From Candidatus Poribacteria bacterium (GTDB taxonomy: Bacteria > Poribacteria > WGA-4E > PCPOR2b): a stretch of DNA of 52,627 nucleotides. This document shows, piece after piece, positions 43,536-51,434 of the stretch (position 1 is its first letter; each line of letters begins with the position of its first letter). Below the pieces are notes generated by a model that had not been told where the DNA came from, made no database searches, and was given only the letters and a program-made list of their open reading frames with translations. The position numbers and the translations under genes were made by a program. The stretch is taken from the NCBI GenBank assembly GCA_028819845.1, contig JAPPKS010000009.1, positions 1 through 52,627 on the forward strand, written 5' to 3'.

Positions 43536-44327
43536 TCACGCGGACGGCAACTGGATACTTGCCACAAATCGCCTCGTGAAATCGAGGTTCATTTTGGCAG
43601 AAGCGAAAGCATCCTCACCGGCCGGCGTTTCCAGTACGAACCAACCATCATAATCGATATCCACAATTGCTTTGCTGACCTCTTCGAAGTCCACTTGTCC
43701 CCCGCCCAGAGGCTGCGAATCCGTATCCTTCATGTGCAGATAGCCAATATGCTCCGCGGTAAGCATTCGGATTTCCCGGGCGGGGTCGTAGCCCGCGCTT
43801 ACGGCGTTACCCACATCGTAACAGAGGGCGACGGCCTCAATATCAACTGCCTCGAGCAGACGAAGTTGGTCCTCACCGCTCAATGTACATTCGAGAGCGA
43901 GTGTGACGCCGTATTGCGCGGCAACCACGCCTGTACGCTTTAGTCCATCCACCAGGCGCGGTGCCGTGGCGTGTTCTGAAATTAACGTCGCCTCCTCAAA
44001 AAAGGGCAATACAATGAAGTTAGCCGCCAACCGCGGTGCAACGCGCGCCAAATAGTTTACGAATTTTATTCCCTCACGACGCAGGTCATCATCAGGATTC
44101 AAGAAGGTGCGTGGAATCAACGCCTGAGCCGTAAGTGCGGCGACACTACATCGTGACGAATCAATTAATTCTTGGACTTTTTCGACCCCTTCCTCGCTGA
44201 ACAGTAAATGGTCTTGATAGTTATCTCCAATGCGGAACTCCAGGCCGTCAAAACCAAGTTCCGCCGCCTGGGCGAATGTTTCCTCAAAGGGAACGGGCAA
44301 CATCACATCACGAATACCGATTTGCAT
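43536..44327 (-). CDS. Sugar phosphate isomerase/epimerase (xylose isomerase-like TIM barrel)
   Basis: A 263-residue AP-endonuclease-2-type barrel. The N-terminus MQIGIRDVMLP starts the first strand, and AELGFDGLEFRIGD gives the second. The metal ligands are visible as LALECTL (Glu), LCYDVGNAV (Asp), YLHMKDTD (His/Asp) and FVLETPAG (Glu). The ATG at 44327 is favoured by AAGGA eight bases upstream over a longer start. Members isomerise or epimerise sugars, inosose or hydroxypyruvate-type compounds. The exact substrate is unknown. It lies immediately upstream of ubiE on the same strand. Confidence 0.86.
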   Translation of the reverse strand: MQIGIRDVMLPVPFEETFAQAAELGFDGLEFRIGDNYQDHLLFSEEGVEKVQELIDSSRCSVAALTAQALIPRTFLNPDDDLRREGIKFVNYLARVAPRLAANFIVLPFFEEATLISEHATAPRLVDGLKRTGVVAAQYGVTLALECTLSGEDQLRLLEAVDIEAVALCYDVGNAVSAGYDPAREIRMLTAEHIGYLHMKDTDSQPLGGGQVDFEEVSKAIVDIDYDGWFVLETPAGEDAFASAKMNLDFTRRFVASIQLPSA

Positions 44328-44496
44328 ACGTCTAATCCTTTTGTGACTATCCACGTTGGTATGTACACACTAACAGCCGAGCATCTATCCCAACCGGCAG
44401 ATTACGATAACAGAGACCCGATACCAGTCCTTACGGAAATCCGGCAGCGTTGAGCTAAAATCGCAATGTGTGACGCTGAAGCCTGACACCGCTTTT

Positions 44497-44907
44497 TCAC
44501 ACCTTTGATTCTAGGATTTGCATTAGTTCGAACACGAGGCCGTTGGGTGATCTGAAAAAGGCAATGCGCCGCGTTCCCAATCCAACACTGATTTGCCGCG
44601 GCTCGAATAGTGTTTCTGCTCCCAGCCCCGCGGCTTGTTCGCAGGCTTTGTCCAAGTCTTCAACCTCGAACACCGCATGGGTCAATCCGGTCATGAGCGG
44701 GTAGTTAAGCGATTTTTCGAACAGCGGCGCCGGCATCAAAGACAGCCGCGTACCCCCGAATTCCAGTAACGCCACCTCGTAAGTTTTGCCATCAGCCCTT
44801 GAACGAGTTTCTCGCACCAGAACCTTGCCGCCTAAAGCTTCGAAAAAGTTGACTTCCTGATTTAGGTCTTCAATTTTTACGCCAAGGTTCCAGAGACTAG
44901 CCTCCAT
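44497..44907 (-). CDS. VOC (glyoxalase/dioxygenase superfamily) protein
   Basis: A 136-residue metalloprotein of the vicinal-oxygen-chelate fold: two beta-alpha-beta-beta-beta modules (about 1-60 and 65-130). The end of the second module (AFFRSPNGLVFELMQI) has the typical metal-ligand Glu. The start is ATG at 44907 with AAGGCGG upstream; longer starts lack support. It may be a lyase, isomerase or resistance protein. A second VOC gene lies at 46907 on the other strand. Confidence 0.85.
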   Translation of the reverse strand: MEASLWNLGVKIEDLNQEVNFFEALGGKVLVRETRSRADGKTYEVALLEFGGTRLSLMPAPLFEKSLNYPLMTGLTHAVFEVEDLDKACEQAAGLGAETLFEPRQISVGLGTRRIAFFRSPNGLVFELMQILESKV

Positions 44908-45434
44908 AATTCGCCGCCTTCGCGAGGATAAGGTTGCCGGTAACACACCTATTGTACCGGCGGCCCTTGTTCTGCAATCCGATGAGAGAATACCGCTGGC
45001 GGTAACCCAAGCCGTTGGTATTTCGGTTAGCAGAATGGTGAATTCCGCTACTGTGGATAACAACGCTTGTACCGGGGTGCAAGATGTTGAGTCGTCCTAC
45101 TATTGCGCGGCGTGCGAGTCAACGTATGAAAATTCTCAATACCCTTTCGATTCCATCGGTGTCGTGTGTCAACAGCGGGAATAAATGTCAAGCCGGTAAA
45201 CATGGGAAGGACTGGCAAGGGTCGGTCGCCACCGAATTTGCGTTTGACCCAATGACTTTGACAGATTGCAACGGTGTCCCTTTATGCGAGGCTGAGTCCT
45301 TGGGGACACTCATGTCCACCGGCACAATCTTGATTGAATTTTGGTATTCGACGACACTTGAGAAACCCGTCCAACACTAGCTCCATGGCATGTTCGGCGT
45401 ACCTATCCACGCGTCAGTTTCGACTCGCGCAAGA

Positions 45435-45461
45435 GTGCCCTTTTGTGCCCTTTTGTGCCCC
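45435..45461 (+). repeat. Tandem repeat of GTGCCCTTTT
   Basis: The ten-base unit GTGCCCTTTT occurs twice in a row and a third, partial unit (GTGCCCC) follows. It does not lie in a supported gene. Confidence 0.6.
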
Positions 45462-45606
45462 ATTTCGAAGTTTCCATTTTGGGACACTTCTCACGGTTCG
45501 GGTTGCACGTCAGGCTTGCGGTTACGATTTTACGGTTCAGCACGAGTAGTCAATCCTGTGGTAATGAAATTAAATGTACGATTTCCGCTCAATTTGAGAA
45601 AAAAAA

Positions 45607-45643
45607 GGCGAGGTTAGACATCCTTCAGCGCCCTCGCCTCGCC
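45607..45643. repeat. GGCGAGG/CCTCGCC hairpin, terminator-like
   Basis: GGCGAGG (45607-45613) pairs with CCTCGCC at 45637-45643; an overlapping second copy of CCTCGCC starts at 45632. An A-run precedes the left arm and an A/T-rich tail follows the right, so it could terminate transcripts on either strand. Confidence 0.45.
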
Positions 45644-45746
45644 AACAAAAATTTATTTATTCAGATTTTGTGTAAAACATCTTTCTATTGCATTTTACAC
45701 GATGATAAATACACATGTCAAGGAAATTTAAAGCCTACAAGCGAAA

Positions 45747-45810
45747 ATTTATGGAGCGCGAGTGATGTCTACTACGCTAATACCCGAGGACTGTCGCGCT
45801 CCCTAAATTA
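45747..45810. repeat. 16-bp imperfect inverted repeat
   Basis: AATTTATGGAGCGCGA (45747-45762) and TCGCGCTCCCTAAATT (45795-45810) are reverse complements except for one position, with a 32-base loop. It sits just after the stop of the minus-strand HpcH gene (45860) and may be its terminator, the end of a small mobile element, or an RNA. Confidence 0.5.
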
Positions 45811-45859
45811 CCCAATAAATTATCGACCTCGCAAAACCGAGATATTAATTTGCGGCGGT

Positions 45860-46531
45860 TTAGAATTTCCCCGATGGGGATGTGCCAACACCTACCTTTA
45901 CCCCCGTACCCTCCATCTGTTCCACGACGTGGCGAATGCAGTCGTCAACCGTTTTGAAAGGGGGATTGGTGTAGGATTCTAGGCTAAAACTCAAGTCATT
46001 TGCGCCAAAAACAAGCATATCAACCCCGGGTTTTGCCAGTTTCCGGGCATTGATAACGGCATTAACAGATTCAATCTGTAGACAGAGAATACCATTATTG
46101 TTCCACCATTCGGCGTATTCGAGACGGTCAGGAATCGCTTTTATGCCGTAGCCGGAGCTGGGCCCCCAACTCCTTTTTCCCACCTGCGGATAGTAGAACG
46201 CATCAATCGCCTCGTCCACCGTCGATTCGTTCTCTACTTGCGGCACCACGATGGCTAGCGGCCCCAAATCGACGTAATTGCCAATGAGAAACGCGTGCCG
46301 TGTGTGTTTGATACGGAACATAGCGGGCACACCCAGGTCCTCCGCCATGCCGCAAAACCGAACAAGTTCTTTTTCAACGAACGCCGAGTGTTGGCTGTCA
46401 ATACCGACCAAATCGTATGAGTCCTTGCTGAAGATATCCTCAAGTTGCTCCTTGGTGGAATCCATGGGCGCACCGCCGACATTAACGGCTTCCCCGTTGT
46501 GTATGCGTTGTTTTAACGTTAGTTCTGACAT
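45860..46531 (-). CDS. HpcH/HpaI aldolase family protein
   Basis: A class II pyruvate-type aldolase barrel of 223 residues, somewhat shorter than the usual 250-260. Markers are DLVGIDSQHSAF, LGPLAIVVPQVENESTVDEA with the metal-binding Glu region, YPQVGKRSWGP, LCLQIESVNAVIN (Glu ligand) and VFGANDLSFSL (Asp ligand). It would cleave or form 2-keto-3-deoxy acids with pyruvate as one product. The C-terminal helix of the family is missing, so the end could be trimmed. GGAG precedes the ATG. Confidence 0.85.
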   Translation of the reverse strand: MSELTLKQRIHNGEAVNVGGAPMDSTKEQLEDIFSKDSYDLVGIDSQHSAFVEKELVRFCGMAEDLGVPAMFRIKHTRHAFLIGNYVDLGPLAIVVPQVENESTVDEAIDAFYYPQVGKRSWGPSSGYGIKAIPDRLEYAEWWNNNGILCLQIESVNAVINARKLAKPGVDMLVFGANDLSFSLESYTNPPFKTVDDCIRHVVEQMEGTGVKVGVGTSPSGKF

Positions 46532-46641
46532 ATCTCACGATCTCCTTTATTTTGGCTTAAACGATGCCGCAGGCTGAAGGAAAATGTATCAAACTATGAG
46601 ACGACCGCCGTCAGGCATTTTACGTCTTTTTCGTCATCTGA

Positions 46642-46878
46642 TCAACAAAAATCCGTAATTTTGTCTTTTCTCTCTTTTTTTGCGTCAATGTTGTCGAACT
46701 GTTTGTGCATAGTTTGGCGGCTCGTTCCAAGAATGGGAGTAATTGCTGCCGGACTATCGGCTTGCCGAACGGGGAGTGGTGTGCTATCATTGATTGAAAG
46801 CCGCACTATTTTTTGGGAGTGGTTTAGCGCTTGAATTTGGGCAACGGATTGGCGTAACGTCTCAAGTGCCATAGCCAA
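46642..46878 (-). CDS. Possible small HTH-like protein
   Basis: A 78-residue candidate with no firm support. The segment SPAAITPILGTSRQTMHKQF has the spacing of a helix-turn-helix (small residue, Gly turn, Ser/Arg/Gln recognition-helix start), followed by a Lys/Asp-rich tail. The ribosome site is weak. It is divergent from the VOC gene at 46907. It may be a real small regulator, a fragment, or chance. The 110 bases before the HpcH gene hold nothing else. Confidence 0.25.
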   Translation of the reverse strand: MAMALETLRQSVAQIQALNHSQKIVRLSINDSTPLPVRQADSPAAITPILGTSRQTMHKQFDNIDAKKERKDKITDFC

Positions 46879-46906
46879 AAATCAACTGCAGAAAGGACAT
46901 CAAAAT

Positions 46907-47317
46907 ATGGCTACATTTTTGCACACACGTATTCGAGTCAGTGATCTAGAGCAATCAATCAAATGGTATTGCGACAATCTCGGTTTCGTTGTGAAACGCC
47001 GTAGCGACAGATCGCCGGCGGGCAACCAAATCGTCCATTTGGAGTTACCCGGTAATGTCCCCACCCTAGAATTGACCTATTCCCCCGATTATGAACTGAG
47101 CGTTCCGGAAGATTTGATGCACCTCGCCATCGGCGTACCGGATCTCGTAGCCTGCTGCGACGAACTGGAAAATTCTGGCCTTGAAATCTGGCCCGACGGT
47201 TGGCGTGAGCAATTCACCTCGGGCGGCATGAAAATGGCCTTTATTACCGATCCAGACGGCTATGAGGTGGAATTGCTTGAGGATATGGAGAAAATTATGG
47301 ATGAGTTGAGCGAGTGA
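46907..47317 (+). CDS. VOC-family lactoylglutathione-lyase-like protein
   Basis: A 136-residue VOC protein. It starts with FLHTRIRVSDLEQSIKWYCD, the glyoxalase I style opening with the first metal His. ELPGNVPTLELTYS gives the first Glu, DLMHLAIGVPDL the second His, and FITDPDGYEVELLE the final Glu. All four metal ligands are therefore in place, as in active glyoxalase I-type enzymes. An AAAGGA ribosome site precedes the ATG. The MOSC gene follows after 40 bases and may be co-transcribed. Confidence 0.9.
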   Translation: MATFLHTRIRVSDLEQSIKWYCDNLGFVVKRRSDRSPAGNQIVHLELPGNVPTLELTYSPDYELSVPEDLMHLAIGVPDLVACCDELENSGLEIWPDGWREQFTSGGMKMAFITDPDGYEVELLEDMEKIMDELSE

Positions 47318-47357
47318 GTTTAATCGCCGCCCAATCTCATGTGGGGGAGACCTACAG

Positions 47358-47999
47358 ATGAAGTTGCTCTCGGTAAATGTTTCGAAACCCAAGCCTGTCT
47401 CATATAACGGTAAAACGATACCCACAGGGATTTTCAAAGTTCCGGTGAAGGGGCGTGTTGTCCTTAAAAGATTGAACTTGGACGGTGACGGGCAGGGCGA
47501 TTCAACGGTACACGGCGGCGTGGACAAGGCAGTCTACGCCTACCCAAATGAGCATTACGAGCATTGGCGGCGAGAACTCTCGCGTGACAATTTGACCTAC
47601 GGGCAGTTCGGCGAGAACTTTACCGTGGGCGGCATGTTGGAGGATGGCGTTCATATCGGAGACATTTTCCGGGTAGGGTCGGCATTGGTGGAAGTGTCGC
47701 AGCCGCGCGTGCCGTGTTTTAAGCTTGGGCTAAAGATGGGTATTCCAACATTTCCGAAACAGTTCTTGGCGAGCGGACGGTCGGGGTTCTATTTGCGTGT
47801 ACTGGAACCGGGGGAGGTCGGCGCTGGCGATGCGATCGAACGGGTTAAGGTTGGGCACAAATGCCTAACCGTAAAGGCGGTACACCACCTGCTGTATTTC
47901 GACAGCGGTAATTTGGAAGAAATTCACGAGGTTTTAAGCATCCCCGCCTTGGCGGCGAGTTGGCGCGAATCATTCGAGAAGGTGTTAGCAAAAGCCTGA
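47358..47999 (+). CDS. MOSC domain protein, YiiM-like
   Basis: A 213-residue protein of the molybdenum-cofactor sulfurase C-terminal (MOSC) type: GDGQGDSTVHGGVDKAVYAY, the FGENFTVGG segment, and the catalytic-type C120 in RVPCFKLGLKMG. YiiM-like proteins reduce N-hydroxylated bases with Mo-cofactor, so detoxification is a reasonable guess. A 3-alpha helical tail (about 165-213) is present as in YiiM. It fits with moeA elsewhere in the window. GGGGGAG precedes the ATG. Confidence 0.91.
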   Translation: MKLLSVNVSKPKPVSYNGKTIPTGIFKVPVKGRVVLKRLNLDGDGQGDSTVHGGVDKAVYAYPNEHYEHWRRELSRDNLTYGQFGENFTVGGMLEDGVHIGDIFRVGSALVEVSQPRVPCFKLGLKMGIPTFPKQFLASGRSGFYLRVLEPGEVGAGDAIERVKVGHKCLTVKAVHHLLYFDSGNLEEIHEVLSIPALAASWRESFEKVLAKA

Positions 48000-48018
48000 A
48001 ATCACACGAAAGTGAAAT

Positions 48019-48066
48019 GCGGCGAATGGTTAGTGGAAAGCACGAAATTCACTAACCACTCGCCGC
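48019..48066. terminator. Long inverted repeat between convergent genes, likely bidirectional terminator
   Basis: GCGGCGAATGGTTAGTG (48019-48035) and CACTAACCACTCGCCGC (48050-48066) pair at 16 of 17 positions around a 14-base loop. It lies 19 bases after the MOSC stop and about 60 bases before the end of the DUF4159 coding signal on the opposite strand. Its length and sharp arms also suit a dispersed repeat. Confidence 0.6.
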
Positions 48067-48128
48067 TAATGTACAAATCGCCGTTCATGGATGACTTCCT
48101 GATGCCGACGATGGAAATCACCCCAACG

Positions 48129-48335
48129 CTACTCAACCATGCGAATCTTGGCGGCTTCTGGCGCACGCGTCGGCAAGTTCTGCTTCGCCAGTTGGTTTTC
48201 CGGAATATATCCGGTGTAATCAGGTATTCGACCGTGCGTCAATGAGTAAACAGCAACGTTGGTCATAAACCGATATACGCCTGGCGAATAGTGGACGGAC
48301 CGCGTCGGCAGGCTTACTGTGCCTCCATGGCGCAC
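48129..48335 (-). pseudogene. Out-of-frame C-terminal part of the DUF4159 protein
   Basis: A frame shifted relative to the gene above it encodes HGGTVSLPTRSVHYSPG, then YRFMTNVAVYSLTHGRIPDY and a Pro/Ala/Lys tail, ending at 48129. This looks like the natural end of a DUF4159 domain (Asn-Val-x-Val-Tyr-x-Leu-Thr-His) but is not in the frame of 48314-49612, whose own end MCAMEAQ is abrupt. It has no convincing start of its own. Confidence 0.6.
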
Positions 48336-49612
48336 ATGTAATCTCGCCGCACGACTAACACCGAAAGCTTTTCACCAATTGAGATTCCTTCCAGGAAATT
48401 CCGCCTGGGCGGCGGTTTAGTGCCAAACCAGAAGATATCAAATCCAACAGGCGGGCCGCCCATTTCATAGAAGTTATTATACAGCTCGTGGTCGTTAGGA
48501 ATACGCCCAACCTGATGTTCAGGCATGACATAGCGCATCTGAGCGAGGAAAACGCGAGTAAATCCACGGTCGGCGGCATTTACGCCGCAATCGTCAAAGA
48601 CGAGCAGGCCGCCTCTCTCCACAAGGTAACGCCGCAGTCCAACCGCTTCCGGTTCCGTGAGTCTGCTGTTCAGCGTTGAACCGTAACCGCCCTTTTGAGC
48701 GAGTCCACGGGAACGAGCGAGGGCAGGGTCATGTCCTGTAAAAAATGCCAGCGGGGTTTTTTGTAGGGCAGCGTCCGTCAATTTTACCGCACCGCCTTCA
48801 ACGTTCATGTCAGTCTTTATATGGGTGCGCTCGTTCAACCATTTCGTCAGCGCATTCAGCGATGACGCATCCGCCCACCAATCAGACAAGTTATGACGGA
48901 TTCGGGTAAAACGGAATACGCCTCGAATGTCGCGTCCCTTACCGATGACTGTACCCCCAGGCTCACCCCTCGGCAGCGGCGGAACGTCATCATTGCCGAG
49001 TGTGATGCTTTCAACTACATCCTCCAGGGCATCGCGAGTAGCACCAACATGTTCCACCATCGCCAACCCGGGCGGACGTTGAGGACCAAATGGCGCCTGA
49101 ACCGTACCGGGAGCAATTCCACGTCCAATCGCTGACGTCCCAGCGCTCGGTGCAGATGCAACGGGGCCGGAAAACGCCAATACGCCCGGCGCATCAGAAA
49201 CCGGCAAATCAGCATGGGTCATTGCTCGCGGAACCGGCACGTTCGGGTTGACGAATTTGGGGACGTTTGGATCTATTGGTTGGTTCAACCTGACGAATTT
49301 GTTCGAAAATTCGAGCGCCGTTTGGGGCTCGAAGGTAGCGGTACGAACCACTGCAGCGGTTGTGACTCTGGGTTGGACCTGAACTTGCGCAACGAAAACG
49401 GTGTTATCCGTCGGAGTTGCAGGTCTTACCACTCTCCTAGGGGGTATACGCGGTTTGAGTTTAGGCGGATCTGCTGGATTCAGTATTTCCGCACTGACCA
49501 AGTCTTTGAACTGCGGGGTTTGTGTGACGAGATAAACTCCTAGAATCAGAACAGCGACTCCATGAAGAATCATCGACGTCATCAAAGCGCTTGAGGTTTT
49601 CTTGGCAGACAT
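48314..49612 (-). CDS. DUF4159 domain protein with TonB-like N-terminus, probably frameshifted at the 3' end
   Basis: About 432 residues as read. An N-terminal membrane helix (about 10-28) is followed by a Pro/Lys/Arg-rich segment (PPKLKPRIPPRRVV), like the periplasm-spanning part of TonB, then a low-complexity linker to about 210. The C-terminal domain (about 220-432) is DUF4159: FTRIRHNLSDWW, FFTGHD, LRRYLVERGGLLVFDDCG and a FGTKPPP stretch. The chain stops at MCAMEAQ, while matching sequence continues in another frame to 48129. The start is ATG at 49612 with GGAGGG eight bases upstream. Such proteins often lie in gliding, secretion or aerotolerance-type clusters. No partner is seen here. 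Confidence 0.75.
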   Translation of the reverse strand: MSAKKTSSALMTSMILHGVAVLILGVYLVTQTPQFKDLVSAEILNPADPPKLKPRIPPRRVVRPATPTDNTVFVAQVQVQPRVTTAAVVRTATFEPQTALEFSNKFVRLNQPIDPNVPKFVNPNVPVPRAMTHADLPVSDAPGVLAFSGPVASAPSAGTSAIGRGIAPGTVQAPFGPQRPPGLAMVEHVGATRDALEDVVESITLGNDDVPPLPRGEPGGTVIGKGRDIRGVFRFTRIRHNLSDWWADASSLNALTKWLNERTHIKTDMNVEGGAVKLTDAALQKTPLAFFTGHDPALARSRGLAQKGGYGSTLNSRLTEPEAVGLRRYLVERGGLLVFDDCGVNAADRGFTRVFLAQMRYVMPEHQVGRIPNDHELYNNFYEMGGPPVGFDIFWFGTKPPPRRNFLEGISIGEKLSVLVVRRDYMCAMEAQ

Positions 49613-50296
49613 TTTTTTTCCCTCCAAAGTCAACATGCGGTGTTATGGTAGCTAAGTCTTCTCCCGCCGCGCCATCTAAGGAATTGCGCGACGTAATTTG
49701 CAGTGTGCGCAATTTATATGCCATAATTGCATTTCAGGGTGCAAAAATACCAATTACCCCTGCGCATGCGGGGTACGCGATGGAAGAGCGGCATTAGTCC
49801 AGCCCGCTCCATGACTGCGTTTCGGCGGTCGATCTGACTTTTTTGCCGTGCACTGCATACGAATATAAAAACTTCCGACTTATGGCGCTAACTGTTTTTA
49901 AACACCGGCGAAGATTGTACATTTCTGCGCTAAACGGTTAATCCGCTTTGTCAGGTTGCACCAGATGGTGCACCCTCGCCTGCATGAAGAAATTAAAACT
50001 TCACGTGATTGGTGCCTACCTAATCTCAAGCCAATCAGATAAGTGAAGTGGTATAACACCGATTGAAGTATCCATCAAGAAACTCCTAAATTGCCTACAT
50101 TTCCATCCCTGTGTTCAATAGCTGCAGACACAAAAACGCTTGACACGAACTCTATCCCGTGATAAATTTGCTCGTTTGTTTACCTTAACTTTACCGCCAA
50201 TCGAAAAGTGTTTCCCACAAGACCGTGCTTAGAACCCAAATGGGTTTATGATGAAATCTATTTCCTAGTGATGAAGCTTGACAGGAGGTTTATTCA
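49613..50296. other. Intergenic region before the D-2-hydroxyacid dehydrogenase gene
   Basis: Nearly 690 bases without a supported gene, between divergent genes. It holds a perfect 16-base palindrome, TGCACCA-GA-TGGTGCA (49957-49972), and a promoter (listed separately). Small open frames here lack ribosome sites. Confidence 0.5.
50140..50168 (+). promoter_or_regulatory. Candidate promoter of the D-2-hydroxyacid dehydrogenase gene
   Basis: TTGACA (50140-50145), a 17-base spacer and TAAATT (50163-50168). The -35 is perfect and the -10 has four of six matches. The leader to the GTG at 50297 would be about 120 bases. Confidence 0.4.
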
Positions 50297-51265
50297 GTGA
50301 AAGTGCTAATTCTCCCTTCCCCGCCGCAGTTGCATTATTGGTGCGACGGCGTTGTTACAGCGTTAGACGACAGGTATCCGATCAGGCATTTTGATCCGAC
50401 GCAGGCGGTATTAGACCAATTTAAAGACATTGACGTCGTCGTGGAGTGTGTTGGCTGTACGCGGGAGATGGTTGATGCGGCAGTAGATGCCGGCGTAAAA
50501 TTGTGGCAGGTCATGGCAGTTGGCTTAAATGCCTGGGACGTGAACTACTTCTTGGAAAAGGGTATGCCCTTTGCGAACACGCCTGGGCCTTTTAGCGCGG
50601 TCGCACTGGCAGAACATGCCCTATCTTTGATGTTCTTGATCGCCAAAAACTACACGGCAGCGCAAGAAAATGTACGAGCGGAAAATTTTAGTCTTCCGGT
50701 AAATGACGAGTTGGCGGGAAAAACGCTAGGCTTGGTTGGGTTGGGTGCAAGCGGGCGTGAACTCGCAAAGCGCGCCCATGCGCTAGGCATGCGCTTGGCG
50801 GCTATTGATATCGTTGATGTTTCTCAGGAAATTCGAGACGAGTTGCACTTGGAGTTCTTTGGCGATCCGAGCCGGTTGGACCACCTGTTGAGCGAGGCAG
50901 ATTACCTATCAATCCACACGCCGCTTACCTCAAAGACGCGGCATCTGATTGACCGGCGAGCATTAGAAATAATGAAACCGACCGCGGCGTTGATTAACAT
51001 TGCACGCGGTGGAATCGTGGACGAGCCGGCTCTAATTGAGGCTTTAGAAAAAGGTCAGATTCGGGCTGCCGGCCTGGACGTTTTTGCTCAGGAACCGCTG
51101 TTGTCCGACCACCCTTTCCAACAGATGAATAACGTGTTTTGCACGCCCCACATCGCTGGAGTAACTAAGGAGACTGTTCAACGCCGTGCGGAATTAGTGG
51201 TTGAGAACATCGATCGGGTGGCTAAAGGCCTGACGCCGCTGCATCTCGTTACATCCGCCGAATAG
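50297..51265 (+). CDS. D-isomer-specific 2-hydroxyacid dehydrogenase
   Basis: NAD(P)-dependent oxidoreductase of 322 residues. The substrate domain contains the NTPGPFSAVALAEHAL stretch. The nucleotide domain has LGLVGLGASGRELAKRA (GxGxxG). Catalytic Arg is in NIARGGIVDE, Glu in the DVFAQEPL segment and His in CTPHIAGVTKE, so the Arg-Glu-His triad is complete. It interconverts a 2-oxo acid and a D-2-hydroxy acid; the substrate is unknown. The start is GTG with CAGGAGG about 10 bases upstream. The Ldh-family gene follows after 170 bases. Confidence 0.92.
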   Translation: MKVLILPSPPQLHYWCDGVVTALDDRYPIRHFDPTQAVLDQFKDIDVVVECVGCTREMVDAAVDAGVKLWQVMAVGLNAWDVNYFLEKGMPFANTPGPFSAVALAEHALSLMFLIAKNYTAAQENVRAENFSLPVNDELAGKTLGLVGLGASGRELAKRAHALGMRLAAIDIVDVSQEIRDELHLEFFGDPSRLDHLLSEADYLSIHTPLTSKTRHLIDRRALEIMKPTAALINIARGGIVDEPALIEALEKGQIRAAGLDVFAQEPLLSDHPFQQMNNVFCTPHIAGVTKETVQRRAELVVENIDRVAKGLTPLHLVTSAE

Positions 51266-51434
51266 GCAGCGAGGAACTGCTAAGGATTATCCGTGCATTT
51301 TCTCACTACGCCGCGCGGCTCGGCGGTAAAATTTAACGCTATGTTGGAATGTTTAAGTTTGCTCTCGGCTTCGTCCTGCGTTTAAAGTGAATTGCGTTTA
51401 AAGTGGATGATGTACCATTTTGGAGGAAAACCGT

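Larger units (their letters stand above)
45084..45859. other. Gene-poor spacer rich in inverted and tandem repeats
   Basis: About 780 bases without a gene I can support. Open frames here lack ribosome sites and have erratic composition (for example Cys/Pro/Phe-rich peptides arising from a tandem repeat). It contains a short tandem repeat and two hairpins, listed separately. It may be a remnant of a non-autonomous mobile element or a structured RNA locus. Confidence 0.4.

Noticed and set aside
45084-45617. Several open frames on the plus strand
   Set aside because: Overlapping frames with Cys/Pro/Phe-rich, repeat-driven composition, no ribosome sites and no recognisable domain.
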